DNA of 5,750 bases from Zoogloeaceae bacterium (GCA_031290535.1 JAITNI010000085.1:1-5750), one strand, 5' to 3'. Counted from the first letter of the stretch, positions 1 through 5,665 are shown. Made by a program: numbers and translations. The notes: generated from the sequence alone by a model not told the origin.

Positions 1-29
1 TAGGAACGTCTCTGCCAATTGAACCCCCG

Positions 30-75
30 CCCCTCATCCGGCCTTCGGCCACCTTCTCCCCGAAGGGGAGAAGGA
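30..75. repeat. Tandem-hairpin intergenic repeat
   Basis: Two adjacent perfect hairpins lie downstream of the S4 gene. The first pairs GGCC (40-43) with GGCC (47-50) around a TTC loop. The second pairs a 10-base arm (52-61) with 65-74 around a GAA loop. The overall pattern, a C-rich lead, a GGCC-TTC-GGCC hairpin and a CCTTCTCCCC-type stem, matches from memory a very common dispersed intergenic repeat of proteobacterial chromosomes. It lies about 100 bases past the S4 stop codon and could help terminate or stabilise the leftward transcript, but neither strand shows a T-run after the stem, so a standard intrinsic terminator is not supported. The stretch between it and the S4 stop (76-173) holds nothing I can recognise. 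Confidence 0.6.
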
Positions 76-173
76 ATGGCTGACGGCAAGGCGAATTTTA
101 CGCGCAGTGCATTCATGCAACCCCTCTACCCCACGCTCCCGGTCACGCGCCGCCCGACGGCAAGCCGCGCCCG

Positions 174-785
174 TTACAGCCGCTGCGAATAATATTCCAC
201 GACCAGTTGAAGCGACACCGGAAAAGGAATGTCGTCCGCAGCGGGTAAATGCGAGACGCGGGCGATGCGTGTCTGGTCGTCCCAATGCAGCCATTCCGGG
301 CGCGTCAGGGCGGGTTCGGCGAGGGTTTCCCTGACGCAGTACAGTCCGGCGCTTTTCGCGCACAGCGCCACCGTGTCGCCGATTCGCAGCCGGTAAGAGG
401 CAATATTCACGCGGCGGCCATTGACCAGAAGATGCCCGTGGCTGACCAGTTGGCGGGCGGCGGGAATCGTCGGGGCGAAACCGGCGCGAAACACCACGTT
501 ATCCAGACGACGCTCCAGAAGTTCCGCGATTTTTTCGCCCGTCGCGCCCTGGGTTTTGCGTGCGTCAAGCACCAGACGGCGCATCTGCCGCTCAGTGAGG
601 CCGTAATTCATCCGCAGCTTTTGCTTTTCCATCAACTGCAAGCCGAAGCCGGATTTTCTGTTTTGCTTCGCGCCGTGCTGTCCGGGAGGATTCGGGCGCT
701 CGGCCATGCTTTTGCGGGACAGGCCCGGCAAATCAAGACCCAAAGCGCGCATGACTTTTAGGCGCGGGCCAGTATAACGGGACAT
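174..785 (-). CDS. rpsD: 30S ribosomal protein S4 paralogue
   Basis: A 203-residue S4-family protein. S4 nucleates 30S assembly by binding 16S rRNA and can act as a translational repressor. Visible landmarks are MSRYTGPRLK at the start, PPGQHG (33-38), EKQKLR (53-58), YGLTERQ (61-67), the S4 RNA-binding domain from about 92 to 140 with RRLDNVVFR and ARQLVSHGHLLVNGRRVNIASY, and the typical ending VVEYYS. The length fits the family (E. coli 206). The start at 785 is preceded by GGAG about 8 bases upstream; the frame stays open further upstream but is not S4-like. The residues (MSRYTGPR, EKQKLR, YGLTERQ, TIPAARQLV, VEYYS) resemble recalled cyanobacterial and plastid S4 more than E. coli RpsD. 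There is no N-terminal cysteine cluster; the only cysteines are C142 and C150. The usual neighbours (S13, S11, RpoA, L17) are absent, so this is probably a second, accessory S4. It follows the small gene 812-1108 by 26 bases, apparently in one operon. Confidence 0.9.
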   Translation of the reverse strand: MSRYTGPRLKVMRALGLDLPGLSRKSMAERPNPPGQHGAKQNRKSGFGLQLMEKQKLRMNYGLTERQMRRLVLDARKTQGATGEKIAELLERRLDNVVFRAGFAPTIPAARQLVSHGHLLVNGRRVNIASYRLRIGDTVALCAKSAGLYCVRETLAEPALTRPEWLHWDDQTRIARVSHLPAADDIPFPVSLQLVVEYYSQRL

Positions 786-811
786 CGTGTGTTCTCCAGA
801 GTTGAGGTGAA

Positions 812-1108
812 TCAGTGCAGGGTGTGCGACAGTGGGCCGCAGGATTTGGCTCGGCACGTCTCCCCGCCTTCGGACTCGGCGGTTTGAATCGACTGCAAGA
901 CGTGTTGCCAGATCAGAAACAACTGGGCGCAGGTGGCGCGCAGCGGTTCGGCAAGAGCAGCATCCCATTGCAGGCGTTCCAGATGCCTGAGCAGCGCCCC
1001 GCACCGTGCGGCATCCGCGCCGCGCAGGCTGACGGACGTCAGGAGTTCCAGAGCGGCGGCCACGGAAAGTTGCGGGTTTTCCGGGTATTCTGCATCGGGC
1101 TTGTACAT
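812..1108 (-). CDS. Small hypothetical protein, first gene of the S4-paralogue operon
   Basis: A 98-residue protein I do not recognise. It has a short polar N-terminus (MYKPDAEYPENPQLS) and then a largely alpha-helical, leucine- and alanine-rich body from about 15 to 75, with no signal peptide or obvious membrane segment. The tail carries C85, C90, H95 and H98 (spacing C-x4-C-x4-H-x2-H), which could bind a metal, though this is inference. The ATG at 1108 is the first possible start because an in-frame TGA lies three codons upstream; no good Shine-Dalgarno is visible before it, and a GTG at codon 16 is an alternative. It is called a gene because it lies about 28 bases downstream of the predicted transcription start of a strong promoter, has the same strand as the S4 gene and ends 26 bases before it. 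Function is unknown. Confidence 0.6.
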   Translation of the reverse strand: MYKPDAEYPENPQLSVAAALELLTSVSLRGADAARCGALLRHLERLQWDAALAEPLRATCAQLFLIWQHVLQSIQTAESEGGETCRAKSCGPLSHTLH

Positions 1109-1142
1109 GGCGATTCAGGCGGGAAGGGGAAAGGAAGACCGG

Positions 1143-1171
1143 ATTGTAATGAGAATGATTCTTTATATCAA
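1143..1171 (-). promoter_or_regulatory. Sigma70-type promoter of the small gene/S4 operon
   Basis: On the minus strand TTGATA (1171-1166) is followed after exactly 17 bases by TACAAT (1148-1143). Each hexamer matches 5 of 6 consensus bases (TTGACA, TATAAT) and the spacing is optimal. Transcription would start near 1136, giving a leader of about 28 bases before the ATG at 1108. This is the best promoter match found in the window. Confidence 0.7.
1145..1163. promoter_or_regulatory. Fur-like operator inside the promoter spacer
   Basis: The core AGAATGATTCT (1152-1162) is a perfect 5-1-5 palindrome. Aligned to the 19-base Fur consensus (three GATAAT-type hexamers), 13 of 19 bases agree; to the 7-1-7 form TGATAATNATTATCA, 10 of 14 agree, with the left half-site matching 6 of 7. 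The site fills the spacer between the -35 and -10 boxes of the leftward promoter and reaches into the -10, where a bound Fur-family repressor would block RNA polymerase. Zur, the zinc-sensing relative of Fur, uses AT-rich palindromes of similar size and cannot be excluded, though the base pattern looks closer to Fur. Confidence 0.5.
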
Positions 1172-1303
1172 GTGTCTTGTTGCGACTTGTCCCGTCCTGG
1201 CAAAAACACGCGGTAAAAAAACCGGCTTCCCTGAACAGGTATTTTTGGTTAGCATTACCGCCTTGGCAAAAAAGCCAGTGCCCCCAACCGCAAGAGGAAC
1301 CCC

Positions 1304-1630
1304 ATGAGCGAGCATATCCATTACGTGACCGATGACACCTTTGAAGCCGAAGTGCTGCAATCCCTACAGCCTGTGCTGGTGGACTACTGGGCTGAATGGT
1401 GCGGCCCCTGCAAGGCCATCGCCCCCATTCTCGATGAGCTGGCCGACGAGTACGCAGGCAAGCTGAAGCTGGTCAAGCTCAATATCGACGAGAACCGGCA
1501 AACGCCAGCCAGATACGGCATTCGCGGCATCCCTACCCTGATGATTTTCAGGAACGGCAATCTGGAAGCCACCAAAGTCGGCGCGCAATCCAAATCCCAA
1601 CTGACCGCTTTTATTGACAGCATCCTGTAA
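1304..1630 (+). CDS. trxA: Thioredoxin
   Basis: A 108-residue cytoplasmic thioredoxin, a protein disulfide reductase recycled by thioredoxin reductase and NADPH, serving ribonucleotide reductase, PAPS/methionine sulfoxide reductases and general thiol repair. The active site WCGPC is at 32-36, the buried acid D27 is present (E. coli D26), and the cis-proline loop GIPT has P77. The length matches E. coli TrxA (109). The start is set by GAGGA at 1294-1298, five bases before the ATG. Rho follows on the same strand after 144 bases, the arrangement usual in beta- and gammaproteobacteria. The 130 or so bases before the gene must hold its promoter, but I see no convincing -35/-10 pair there; a weak TAGCAT about 1250 is the best -10. 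Nothing unusual in the protein. Confidence 0.97.
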   Translation: MSEHIHYVTDDTFEAEVLQSLQPVLVDYWAEWCGPCKAIAPILDELADEYAGKLKLVKLNIDENRQTPARYGIRGIPTLMIFRNGNLEATKVGAQSKSQLTAFIDSIL

Positions 1631-1774
1631 ATCATCTACTCTCGCTGCCTGAATCCAGATCACACGGATTCGGGCGTATCTGCCTCTCTCCCTTTTCCCT
1701 GAATTTTCCCGGCGCTTTTGTCGCCCCGATTTTTTCGTTTGTTCCCTTTCCCCCCGCTGTTTTCCACACCACCC
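1631..1774 (+). promoter_or_regulatory. Pyrimidine-rich rho leader, possible autoregulatory region
   Basis: From 1681 to the rho start, 76 of 94 bases are C or T and only 12 are G, the C-rich, G-poor composition Rho prefers for loading (rut). E. coli Rho is known to limit its own synthesis by terminating in its leader, so a similar loop is plausible here. A 9-pair hairpin (1648-1656 with 1666-1674, one T-G pair, 9-base loop) lies between trxA and this tract. A second weak hairpin (GGCG 1711-1714 with CGCC 1722-1725) precedes a T6 run at 1731-1736 and might act as a minor terminator. No Shine-Dalgarno is visible before the rho ATG. Confidence 0.45.
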
Positions 1775-3034
1775 ATGCACCTTTCCGAACTCAAGTCGCT
1801 CCACGTCAGCCAACTGGTTGAAATGGCCGCCAGTTTCAACATTGACGCTGCCAACCGCCTCCGCAAACACGAACTGATTTTCTCCATCCTGCGCTCGCAG
1901 GCCAAAAAAGGCGAACCGATCTACGGCGACGGCACGCTGGAAATTCTTTCCGACGGTTTTGGTTTTCTGCGCTCGCCCGATACCTCCTATCAGGCCAACA
2001 CGGACGATATTTACGTCTCCCCCTCGCAAATCCGCCGCTTCAACCTCCGAACCGGCGACTCCATTGAAGGCGAAATCCGCACCCCCAAGGATGGCGAGCG
2101 CTATTCGGCGCTGACCAAGCTCGACAAGATCAACGGGGAACCGCCAGAAGCCACCAAGAACAAACTGATGTTCGAGAACCTGACGCCCCTGCACCCCACG
2201 CGGCATCTGAAACTCGAACGCGACATCAAGGCCGAGGAAAACATCACCAGCCGGGTAATCGACATGATTGCCCCCATCGGCGCAGGTCAGCGCGGCCTGA
2301 TTGTCTCGCCGCCCAAATCCGGCAAAACGGTGATGTTGCAACACATTGCCCACTCGCTCACCAGCAACCACCCGGAAGCGACCCTGATCGTGCTCCTGAT
2401 CGACGAGCGCCCGGAAGAAGTGACGGAAATGACCCGCAACGTGCGCGGCGAAGTAGTCGCTTCCACCTTCGACGAACCCGCCCTGCGCCATGTGCAGGTG
2501 GCCGAGATGGTGATCGAAAAGGCCAAGCGGCTGGTGGAAATGAAAAAGGACGTGATTATCCTGCTCGATTCCATCACCCGTCTGGCGCGCGCCTACAACA
2601 CCGTGCAGCCCGCTTCCGGCAAGGTGCTCACTGGCGGCGTCGATGCCAACGCCCTGCAAAAGCCGAAGCGCTTTTTCGGCGCGGCGCGCAATATCGAGGA
2701 AGGCGGCTCGCTGACCATCATCGCCACCGCCCTGATCGAAACCGGCTCGCGCATGGACGATGTGATTTACGAGGAATTCAAGGGCACGGGCAACATGGAA
2801 ATCCACCTGGATCGGCGCATGTCGGAAAAGCGGATGTACCCGGCCATCAACGTCAACCGCTCCGGCACCCGCCGCGAAGAACTGCTGCTCAAGCCCGACG
2901 TGCTGCAAAAAATGTGGGTGCTGCGAAAACTGCTCTACCCGATGGACGATCTGGACGCGATGGAATTCCTGCTCGACAAGATTAAGGCCACCAAGAACAA
3001 CAACGAGTTTTTCGACGCCATGCGGCGGGGCTGA
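1775..3034 (+). CDS. rho: Transcription termination factor Rho
   Basis: A complete 419-residue Rho, the hexameric RNA-dependent ATPase/translocase that ends untranslated transcripts. Its residue numbering coincides with E. coli Rho. The N-terminal helical domain is followed by the OB-fold primary RNA site with GFGFLR (61-66), then the RecA-like motor: Walker [13 protein letters not shown] (174-185), catalytic E211 in LLIDERPEE, Walker B ILLDSITR (262-269), Q-loop SGKVLTGG (281-288), R-loop TGSRMDD (323-329) and arginine finger R366. At position 326 an Arg replaces the Lys of E. coli, a conservative change. The start at 1775 is chosen because MHLSELK aligns with the family start; an in-frame ATG at 1718 would add 19 residues encoded by the pyrimidine-rich leader and is unlikely. 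No clear Shine-Dalgarno precedes 1775. Transcribed with or after trxA; a large inverted repeat follows the stop. Confidence 0.98.
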   Translation: MHLSELKSLHVSQLVEMAASFNIDAANRLRKHELIFSILRSQAKKGEPIYGDGTLEILSDGFGFLRSPDTSYQANTDDIYVSPSQIRRFNLRTGDSIEGEIRTPKDGERYSALTKLDKINGEPPEATKNKLMFENLTPLHPTRHLKLERDIKAEENITSRVIDMIAPIGAGQRGLIVSPPKSGKTVMLQHIAHSLTSNHPEATLIVLLIDERPEEVTEMTRNVRGEVVASTFDEPALRHVQVAEMVIEKAKRLVEMKKDVIILLDSITRLARAYNTVQPASGKVLTGGVDANALQKPKRFFGAARNIEEGGSLTIIATALIETGSRMDDVIYEEFKGTGNMEIHLDRRMSEKRMYPAINVNRSGTRREELLLKPDVLQKMWVLRKLLYPMDDLDAMEFLLDKIKATKNNNEFFDAMRRG

Positions 3035-3043
3035 CAATACCCA

Positions 3044-3153
3044 GAAACCCTGAACAAAGCCGTTCGCCCTGAAGCTCTGTCGAAGGGCGCACTCCGTAAA
3101 AACAAGGGCTTCGACAGGCTCAGCCCGAACGGTTGGGGGTTGTTCAGAGTTTC
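3044..3153. repeat. Paired inverted REP-like element between convergent genes
   Basis: Two nested inverted repeats. The outer arms 3044-3057 and 3140-3153 are complementary in 13 of 14 bases. The inner arms, 3060-3085 (CCGTTCG...TGTCGAAG) and 3109-3132 (CTTCGACA...CGAACGG), are opposite-facing copies of one imperfect unit. The inner unit matches from memory the widespread intergenic CTTCGACAGGCTCAG...CGAACGG family seen in many proteobacteria. The whole could fold into one long imperfect stem. It begins 9 bases after the rho stop, at the point where rho and udg transcripts converge, so it may protect or end both transcripts; no T-run follows, so it is not a canonical intrinsic terminator. The remaining 3154-3238 up to the udg stop shows nothing clear. 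Confidence 0.75.
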
Positions 3154-3238
3154 CCTTGTGGAAAAAGGAAAAATCTCGCTGCGGCCAAAGTTCTCGCATG
3201 TTGACGGCATTCGTGCGATTGCCCTGACCCTATCGCCG

Positions 3239-4117
3239 TTACATTGGCGGTGTTCTGGCGGACAAAAACGTCCGCCGCGCAAAGCACAGGTCTTCCCACG
3301 CCTTGGCTTTTTCCGGCAGGCCTTTTTCCGGCAGGCTTCTGAGCAGATAGGCCGGATGGTAGGTGACGACCACGGGAATTTCGCCGTGCGTAAAGCGTTT
3401 TTGGCGCAGGGAGGCGAGCGATTTGTCTTCGCCCAGCACGCTATGCACCGCCGCCTTGCCCAGAAGCACCATCAGTCTGGGCTGCAAGAGTTCGATCTGA
3501 CGCAATAAAAAGGGGCGGCAAAGGGCAATTTCTTCCGCGTGCGGCGTGCGGTTGCCTTCCGGGCGGCATTTGACCGCGTTGGCGATGTACACGTTTTCGC
3601 CCCGTTTGAGGCCGATCGCCGCCAGCATGGCATCCAGCAGTTTGCCCGCCTGCCCTACAAAGGGTTCGCCCCTAGCGTCTTCCTCGGCTCCCGGCCCTTC
3701 GCCGATAAACAACCAGTCCGCCGCCCGATCGCCCACGCCCGGCACCGCCTGCTGACGGCGTTTGCACAGTTCGCACGCCTGACAATCCTGCACAGCCTGC
3801 GTAAGGGAATCCCAATCCATTTGCGCGATGCGCGCCACCCGCGCCACTGCGGGCGACATGGCGGCAGGAGGGGTTTTTACGCTCGTCCCCGGCGTGTGCC
3901 CGCCTTCCGCCTGAGGGGGGGCATGAGAAACCGGTTTTCCCCCTTCCTCCCGAACGCTGACGGGATGGGACGTGGGCAAAACGGCATGGGCGGGTTCCGG
4001 CGCGGAAAAAGTATTTTCCACCGGGGAAGTTTTTGGCACGTTCCCGGACGCGGACTGGCGCAGTTGCCAGAGGGTATAGCCCATTTCCCGCAACAGGATT
4101 TGCTGTTTGTCATTCAT
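3239..4117 (-). CDS. Type-4 uracil-DNA glycosylase (iron-sulfur)
   Basis: A 292-residue family-4 UDG that removes uracil from DNA (from cytosine deamination or dUTP misincorporation) to begin base-excision repair. Residues 1-21 are a conserved-looking N-terminal helix, 22-95 a proline/alanine-rich, probably disordered linker, and 96-285 the catalytic domain. Likely 4Fe-4S ligands are C112 and C115 (DCQAC) with C184 and C200. The uracil-pocket motif GEGPGAEEDARGEPFVGQAG lies at 139-158 and the second motif HPAYLLR at 254-260. Such proteins are sometimes misannotated as phage-type DNA polymerase. The ATG overlaps the rimI stop by 4 bases (ATGA), implying coupling; a weak GGAAG lies about 10 bases upstream. 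Just after HPAYLLR the gene carries a perfect 15-base tandem duplication (3307-3336), encoding LPEKG-LPEKA. It is the last gene of the tsaB-rimI-udg operon. Confidence 0.93.
   Translation of the reverse strand: MNDKQQILLREMGYTLWQLRQSASGNVPKTSPVENTFSAPEPAHAVLPTSHPVSVREEGGKPVSHAPPQAEGGHTPGTSVKTPPAAMSPAVARVARIAQMDWDSLTQAVQDCQACELCKRRQQAVPGVGDRAADWLFIGEGPGAEEDARGEPFVGQAGKLLDAMLAAIGLKRGENVYIANAVKCRPEGNRTPHAEEIALCRPFLLRQIELLQPRLMVLLGKAAVHSVLGEDKSLASLRQKRFTHGEIPVVVTYHPAYLLRSLPEKGLPEKAKAWEDLCFARRTFLSARTPPM
3307..3336. repeat. Perfect 15-base tandem duplication inside udg
   Basis: Two identical adjacent 15-base copies (3307-3321 and 3322-3336), each CTTTTTCCGGCAGGC. They fall inside the udg reading frame and add five residues, giving LPEKG-LPEKA at 262-271 just after the HPAYLLR motif. 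Identity at all 15 positions, including silent sites, points to a recent slippage event that kept the frame. Confidence 0.9.
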
Positions 4118-4629
4118 GGCAAAACGTCTTCCAACATGCGGCTCAAAATCAGGGCATCTTCCCGCCCTGCCGGGGCCGGGTAATAGGCTTTGCGCCGCCC
4201 GACCTCAACAAAGCCCAGATGGCGATACAGAGCCAGCGCCCGCGTGTTTGAGGGGCGCACTTCCAGAAGCATGGATTTCATGCCCTGACGGGTCGACCAC
4301 GCCATGCCATGCCGCAACAGCCGCGCCCCCAGTCCCTGCCGCTGACGCACGGGCGTCACGGCCACATTGAGCAGATGCGCTTCATCGACGGCAAGCATCA
4401 GCACCATGAAGCCCAGAGAGTCACCGCCCTGCCGCAACACCCAGGCCGCGTGGCCCGCCGTCAGGGAATCGGCAAAATTGACGCGCCGCCAGGGAAAGGG
4501 CTGGGTGATCGCTTCCAGCGCGGTGACGCCCTCCAGATCGGCCGGGGTCATCCCTTCCAGTTCCAGCGCGGGAAACCCGGCCAGAACCTCCCGATAAAAA
4601 GAGGGCGAAGGCGCGGAAAGATTCATCAT
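4114..4629 (-). CDS. rimI: Ribosomal protein S18 alanine N-acetyltransferase
   Basis: A GNAT-family enzyme that transfers acetyl from acetyl-CoA to the N-terminal alanine of ribosomal protein S18. Of 171 residues, the RimI-like domain starts near residue 27: PFPW (45-48), DEAHLLNVAV (82-91), the acetyl-CoA pyrophosphate loop RQRQGLGARLL (95-105), LEVRPSN (122-128) with the probable catalytic base E123, ALYRHLGF (133-140) with the probable general acid Y135, and YYP...GREDA (149-159). E. coli RimI has 148 residues, so about 20 N-terminal residues are extra. The start at 4629 overlaps the tsaB stop by 4 bases (ATGA), and an immediately following ATG at 4626 is equivalent. An internal ATG at 4551 with a nearby purine run would give the usual length and is the main alternative. 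Its stop in turn overlaps the udg start. Confidence 0.93.
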   Translation of the reverse strand: MMNLSAPSPSFYREVLAGFPALELEGMTPADLEGVTALEAITQPFPWRRVNFADSLTAGHAAWVLRQGGDSLGFMVLMLAVDEAHLLNVAVTPVRQRQGLGARLLRHGMAWSTRQGMKSMLLEVRPSNTRALALYRHLGFVEVGRRKAYYPAPAGREDALILSRMLEDVLP

Positions 4630-5318
4630 GAATGGCCTCTGTCGGCCAGACGTTCCGCCGTGGTGCGCGCCACTTTATCACGCACGTAGCGGGGCGCGGC
4701 CAGAGCGGGATCAAGCGCCTCGCCGCGTAAAAAAGCCAGAGCGCCCAATTCTGCCACCTCTTTCGCGTGCGGCAGGATTGCGGGCAGGCAGCGCCAGCCG
4801 GGCAATCCTTCAAACCGCGCCGCCAGTTGCGGATACGCCCGCAAGGCATTACCTGCCGCCAGCCAGCCTTCGCCTTGCGGCAAGACAATGGCCTCCGGCG
4901 TTTGCGCCGCCAGTTCTGTAAGCGCGACTGGCCTCGCATCGTCGCGCTCGAACGCGCCGCAATACACTTCGCCCATCCGCGCATCCAGCAGGCTCAAGAC
5001 CCGCTCGCCACCCGTCGCCCAGGCCATCGCCTCCAGCGACCCCACGGGCAGCATGGGCAAATCCAGCGCTGCCGCCATGCCCTGCGCGACGCCGCACGCC
5101 ACACGCAAGCCGGTAAACGCCCCCGGCCCCATGCCAAAAGCAATGGCGTCCAGCGCCGCAAAGCCGCAGCCCGCCTCGGCCAGCAACTGTTGTACCAGAG
5201 GAATCAGTGTTTCCGAATGCGAGCGCCCCGGCGGACAGTCAGCGACCAGAACGCCGCCCTCCTGCCAGAACGCGCAGGAACCGGACTCGGTAGAAGTTTC
5301 CAAAGCCAGAATTCGCAT
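4626..5318 (-). CDS. tsaB: tRNA t6A-modification protein TsaB (YeaZ)
   Basis: A 230-residue TsaB, a subunit of the TsaBDE complex that installs N6-threonylcarbamoyladenosine at position 37 of ANN-decoding tRNAs; TsaB is the inactive ASKHA-fold partner of the catalytic TsaD. Visible family motifs are the start MRILALETSTE, GMGPGAFTGLRVACGVAQG (62-80), LLDARMGEVYCG (110-121) and APRYVRDKVA (208-217). The length equals the E. coli protein (231). The start at 5318 is set by the conserved MRILALETS; the frame is open to 5354 but the extra 12 residues are not family-like, and the Shine-Dalgarno is weak. First gene of the tsaB-rimI-udg operon, a gene order I recall in betaproteobacteria. A minus-strand TATAGT near 5417-5422 could be a -10 element, but no matching -35 is seen. 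Confidence 0.95.
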   Translation of the reverse strand: MRILALETSTESGSCAFWQEGGVLVADCPPGRSHSETLIPLVQQLLAEAGCGFAALDAIAFGMGPGAFTGLRVACGVAQGMAAALDLPMLPVGSLEAMAWATGGERVLSLLDARMGEVYCGAFERDDARPVALTELAAQTPEAIVLPQGEGWLAAGNALRAYPQLAARFEGLPGWRCLPAILPHAKEVAELGALAFLRGEALDPALAAPRYVRDKVARTTAERLADRGHS

Positions 5319-5418
5319 GGCCCGGATTTTAACCCGCGAACCGGCGCTCATCACGGACTTGGGGCAAATTTATGCGCCGTATCCCACCCCGATGAAACCG
5401 TCTCCACTCTCCGCCCCA

Positions 5419-5610
5419 CTATAAAAGACAAAGGGTGCCGATTAGCGTAATGTCGGGCAACGACCCCGCGCCCAGGGCGCGGATTTCCGTCTCACGAGAG
5501 GCTGCCCATGATTGAGCAAGCGTCTTTTTTGAAAATGTGCGAGAATCCGGGACGCCTTTGATCCGCGCCAGCGCCCGTCAGACTTCCTCCAGTTTTTGAA
5601 TGGCCGCCAT
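5419..5610 (-). pseudogene. Remnant of a tyrosine-recombinase (phage/island) integrase, N-terminus only
   Basis: Reading leftward from the ATG at 5610 gives MAAIQKLEEV, a TGA (5580-5578), then in the same frame RALARIKGVPDSRTF, SKKTLAQSWAASRETEIRA and LGAGSLPDITL, ending at TAG (5421-5419). This is the layout of the N-terminal arm-binding region of integrases of temperate phages and islands (MA-I-K...W-A-VR-KG...S-TF--K--A--WA---E-EI). The TGA sits where the family usually has Trp (TGG), so one G-to-A change would explain it. Similarity fades after about 5443 and the core-binding and catalytic domains are missing, so the rest was deleted. It lies about 124 bases downstream of a tRNA 3' end on the same strand, the normal place for such genes. 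Recognised from pattern memory, not a search. Confidence 0.72.
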
Positions 5611-5664
5611 CTGGTACAGTTTTGGTACGCACCAATGTACCCTAGGGAGCAAAAAGTGTACCAG
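5611..5664. repeat. GGTAC/GTACC inverted-repeat cluster beside the integrase remnant
   Basis: A perfect 8-base inverted repeat CTGGTACA (5611-5618) and TGTACCAG (5657-5664) encloses a second small hairpin, TTGGT-ACGC-ACCAA (5622-5635), and a further TGTACC (5636-5641). Repeated GGTAC/GTACC motifs directly upstream of an integrase start and next to a tRNA end are compatible with integrase arm-binding or excisionase sites or the integrase promoter of the lost element. Role inferred from position only. Confidence 0.5.
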
Positions 5665-5665
5665 C

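Noticed and set aside
815..1216. Plus-strand ORF of 133 codons overlapping the small minus-strand gene
   Set aside because: It has no family resemblance and runs through the leftward promoter; the minus-strand gene has operon and promoter support.
1172..1303. Promoter for trxA
   Set aside because: Several TTG-containing hexamers were tried, but none has an acceptable -10 at 16-18 bases; the position could not be fixed.
1718..1774. Upstream in-frame ATG that would extend Rho by 19 residues
   Set aside because: The added residues are Pro/Phe-rich products of the pyrimidine tract, and the 1775 start aligns exactly with the known Rho N-terminus and length.
1364..3199. A 611-codon open frame on the minus strand antisense to trxA and rho
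   Set aside because: It is the complement of two certain genes in a GC-rich codon pattern, has a low-complexity His/Gly/Val-rich translation and no recognisable domain.
3154..3238. Intrinsic terminator for the udg operon
   Set aside because: Only 4-5 base stems with large loops and no suitable T-run; not distinguishable from chance.
5466..5482. 8-1-8 perfect palindrome containing GCCCAGG, resembling the tRNA acceptor end
   Set aside because: Only seven bases match the tRNA segment and they lie inside the integrase-derived frame; there is no T-run and no wider match, so it is neither a second att site nor a terminator.
5508..5561. A 17-codon plus-strand ORF (MIEQASFLK...) with a GAGAGG upstream
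   Set aside because: It is antisense to the integrase remnant, very short and not recognisable; the purine run is likely chance.
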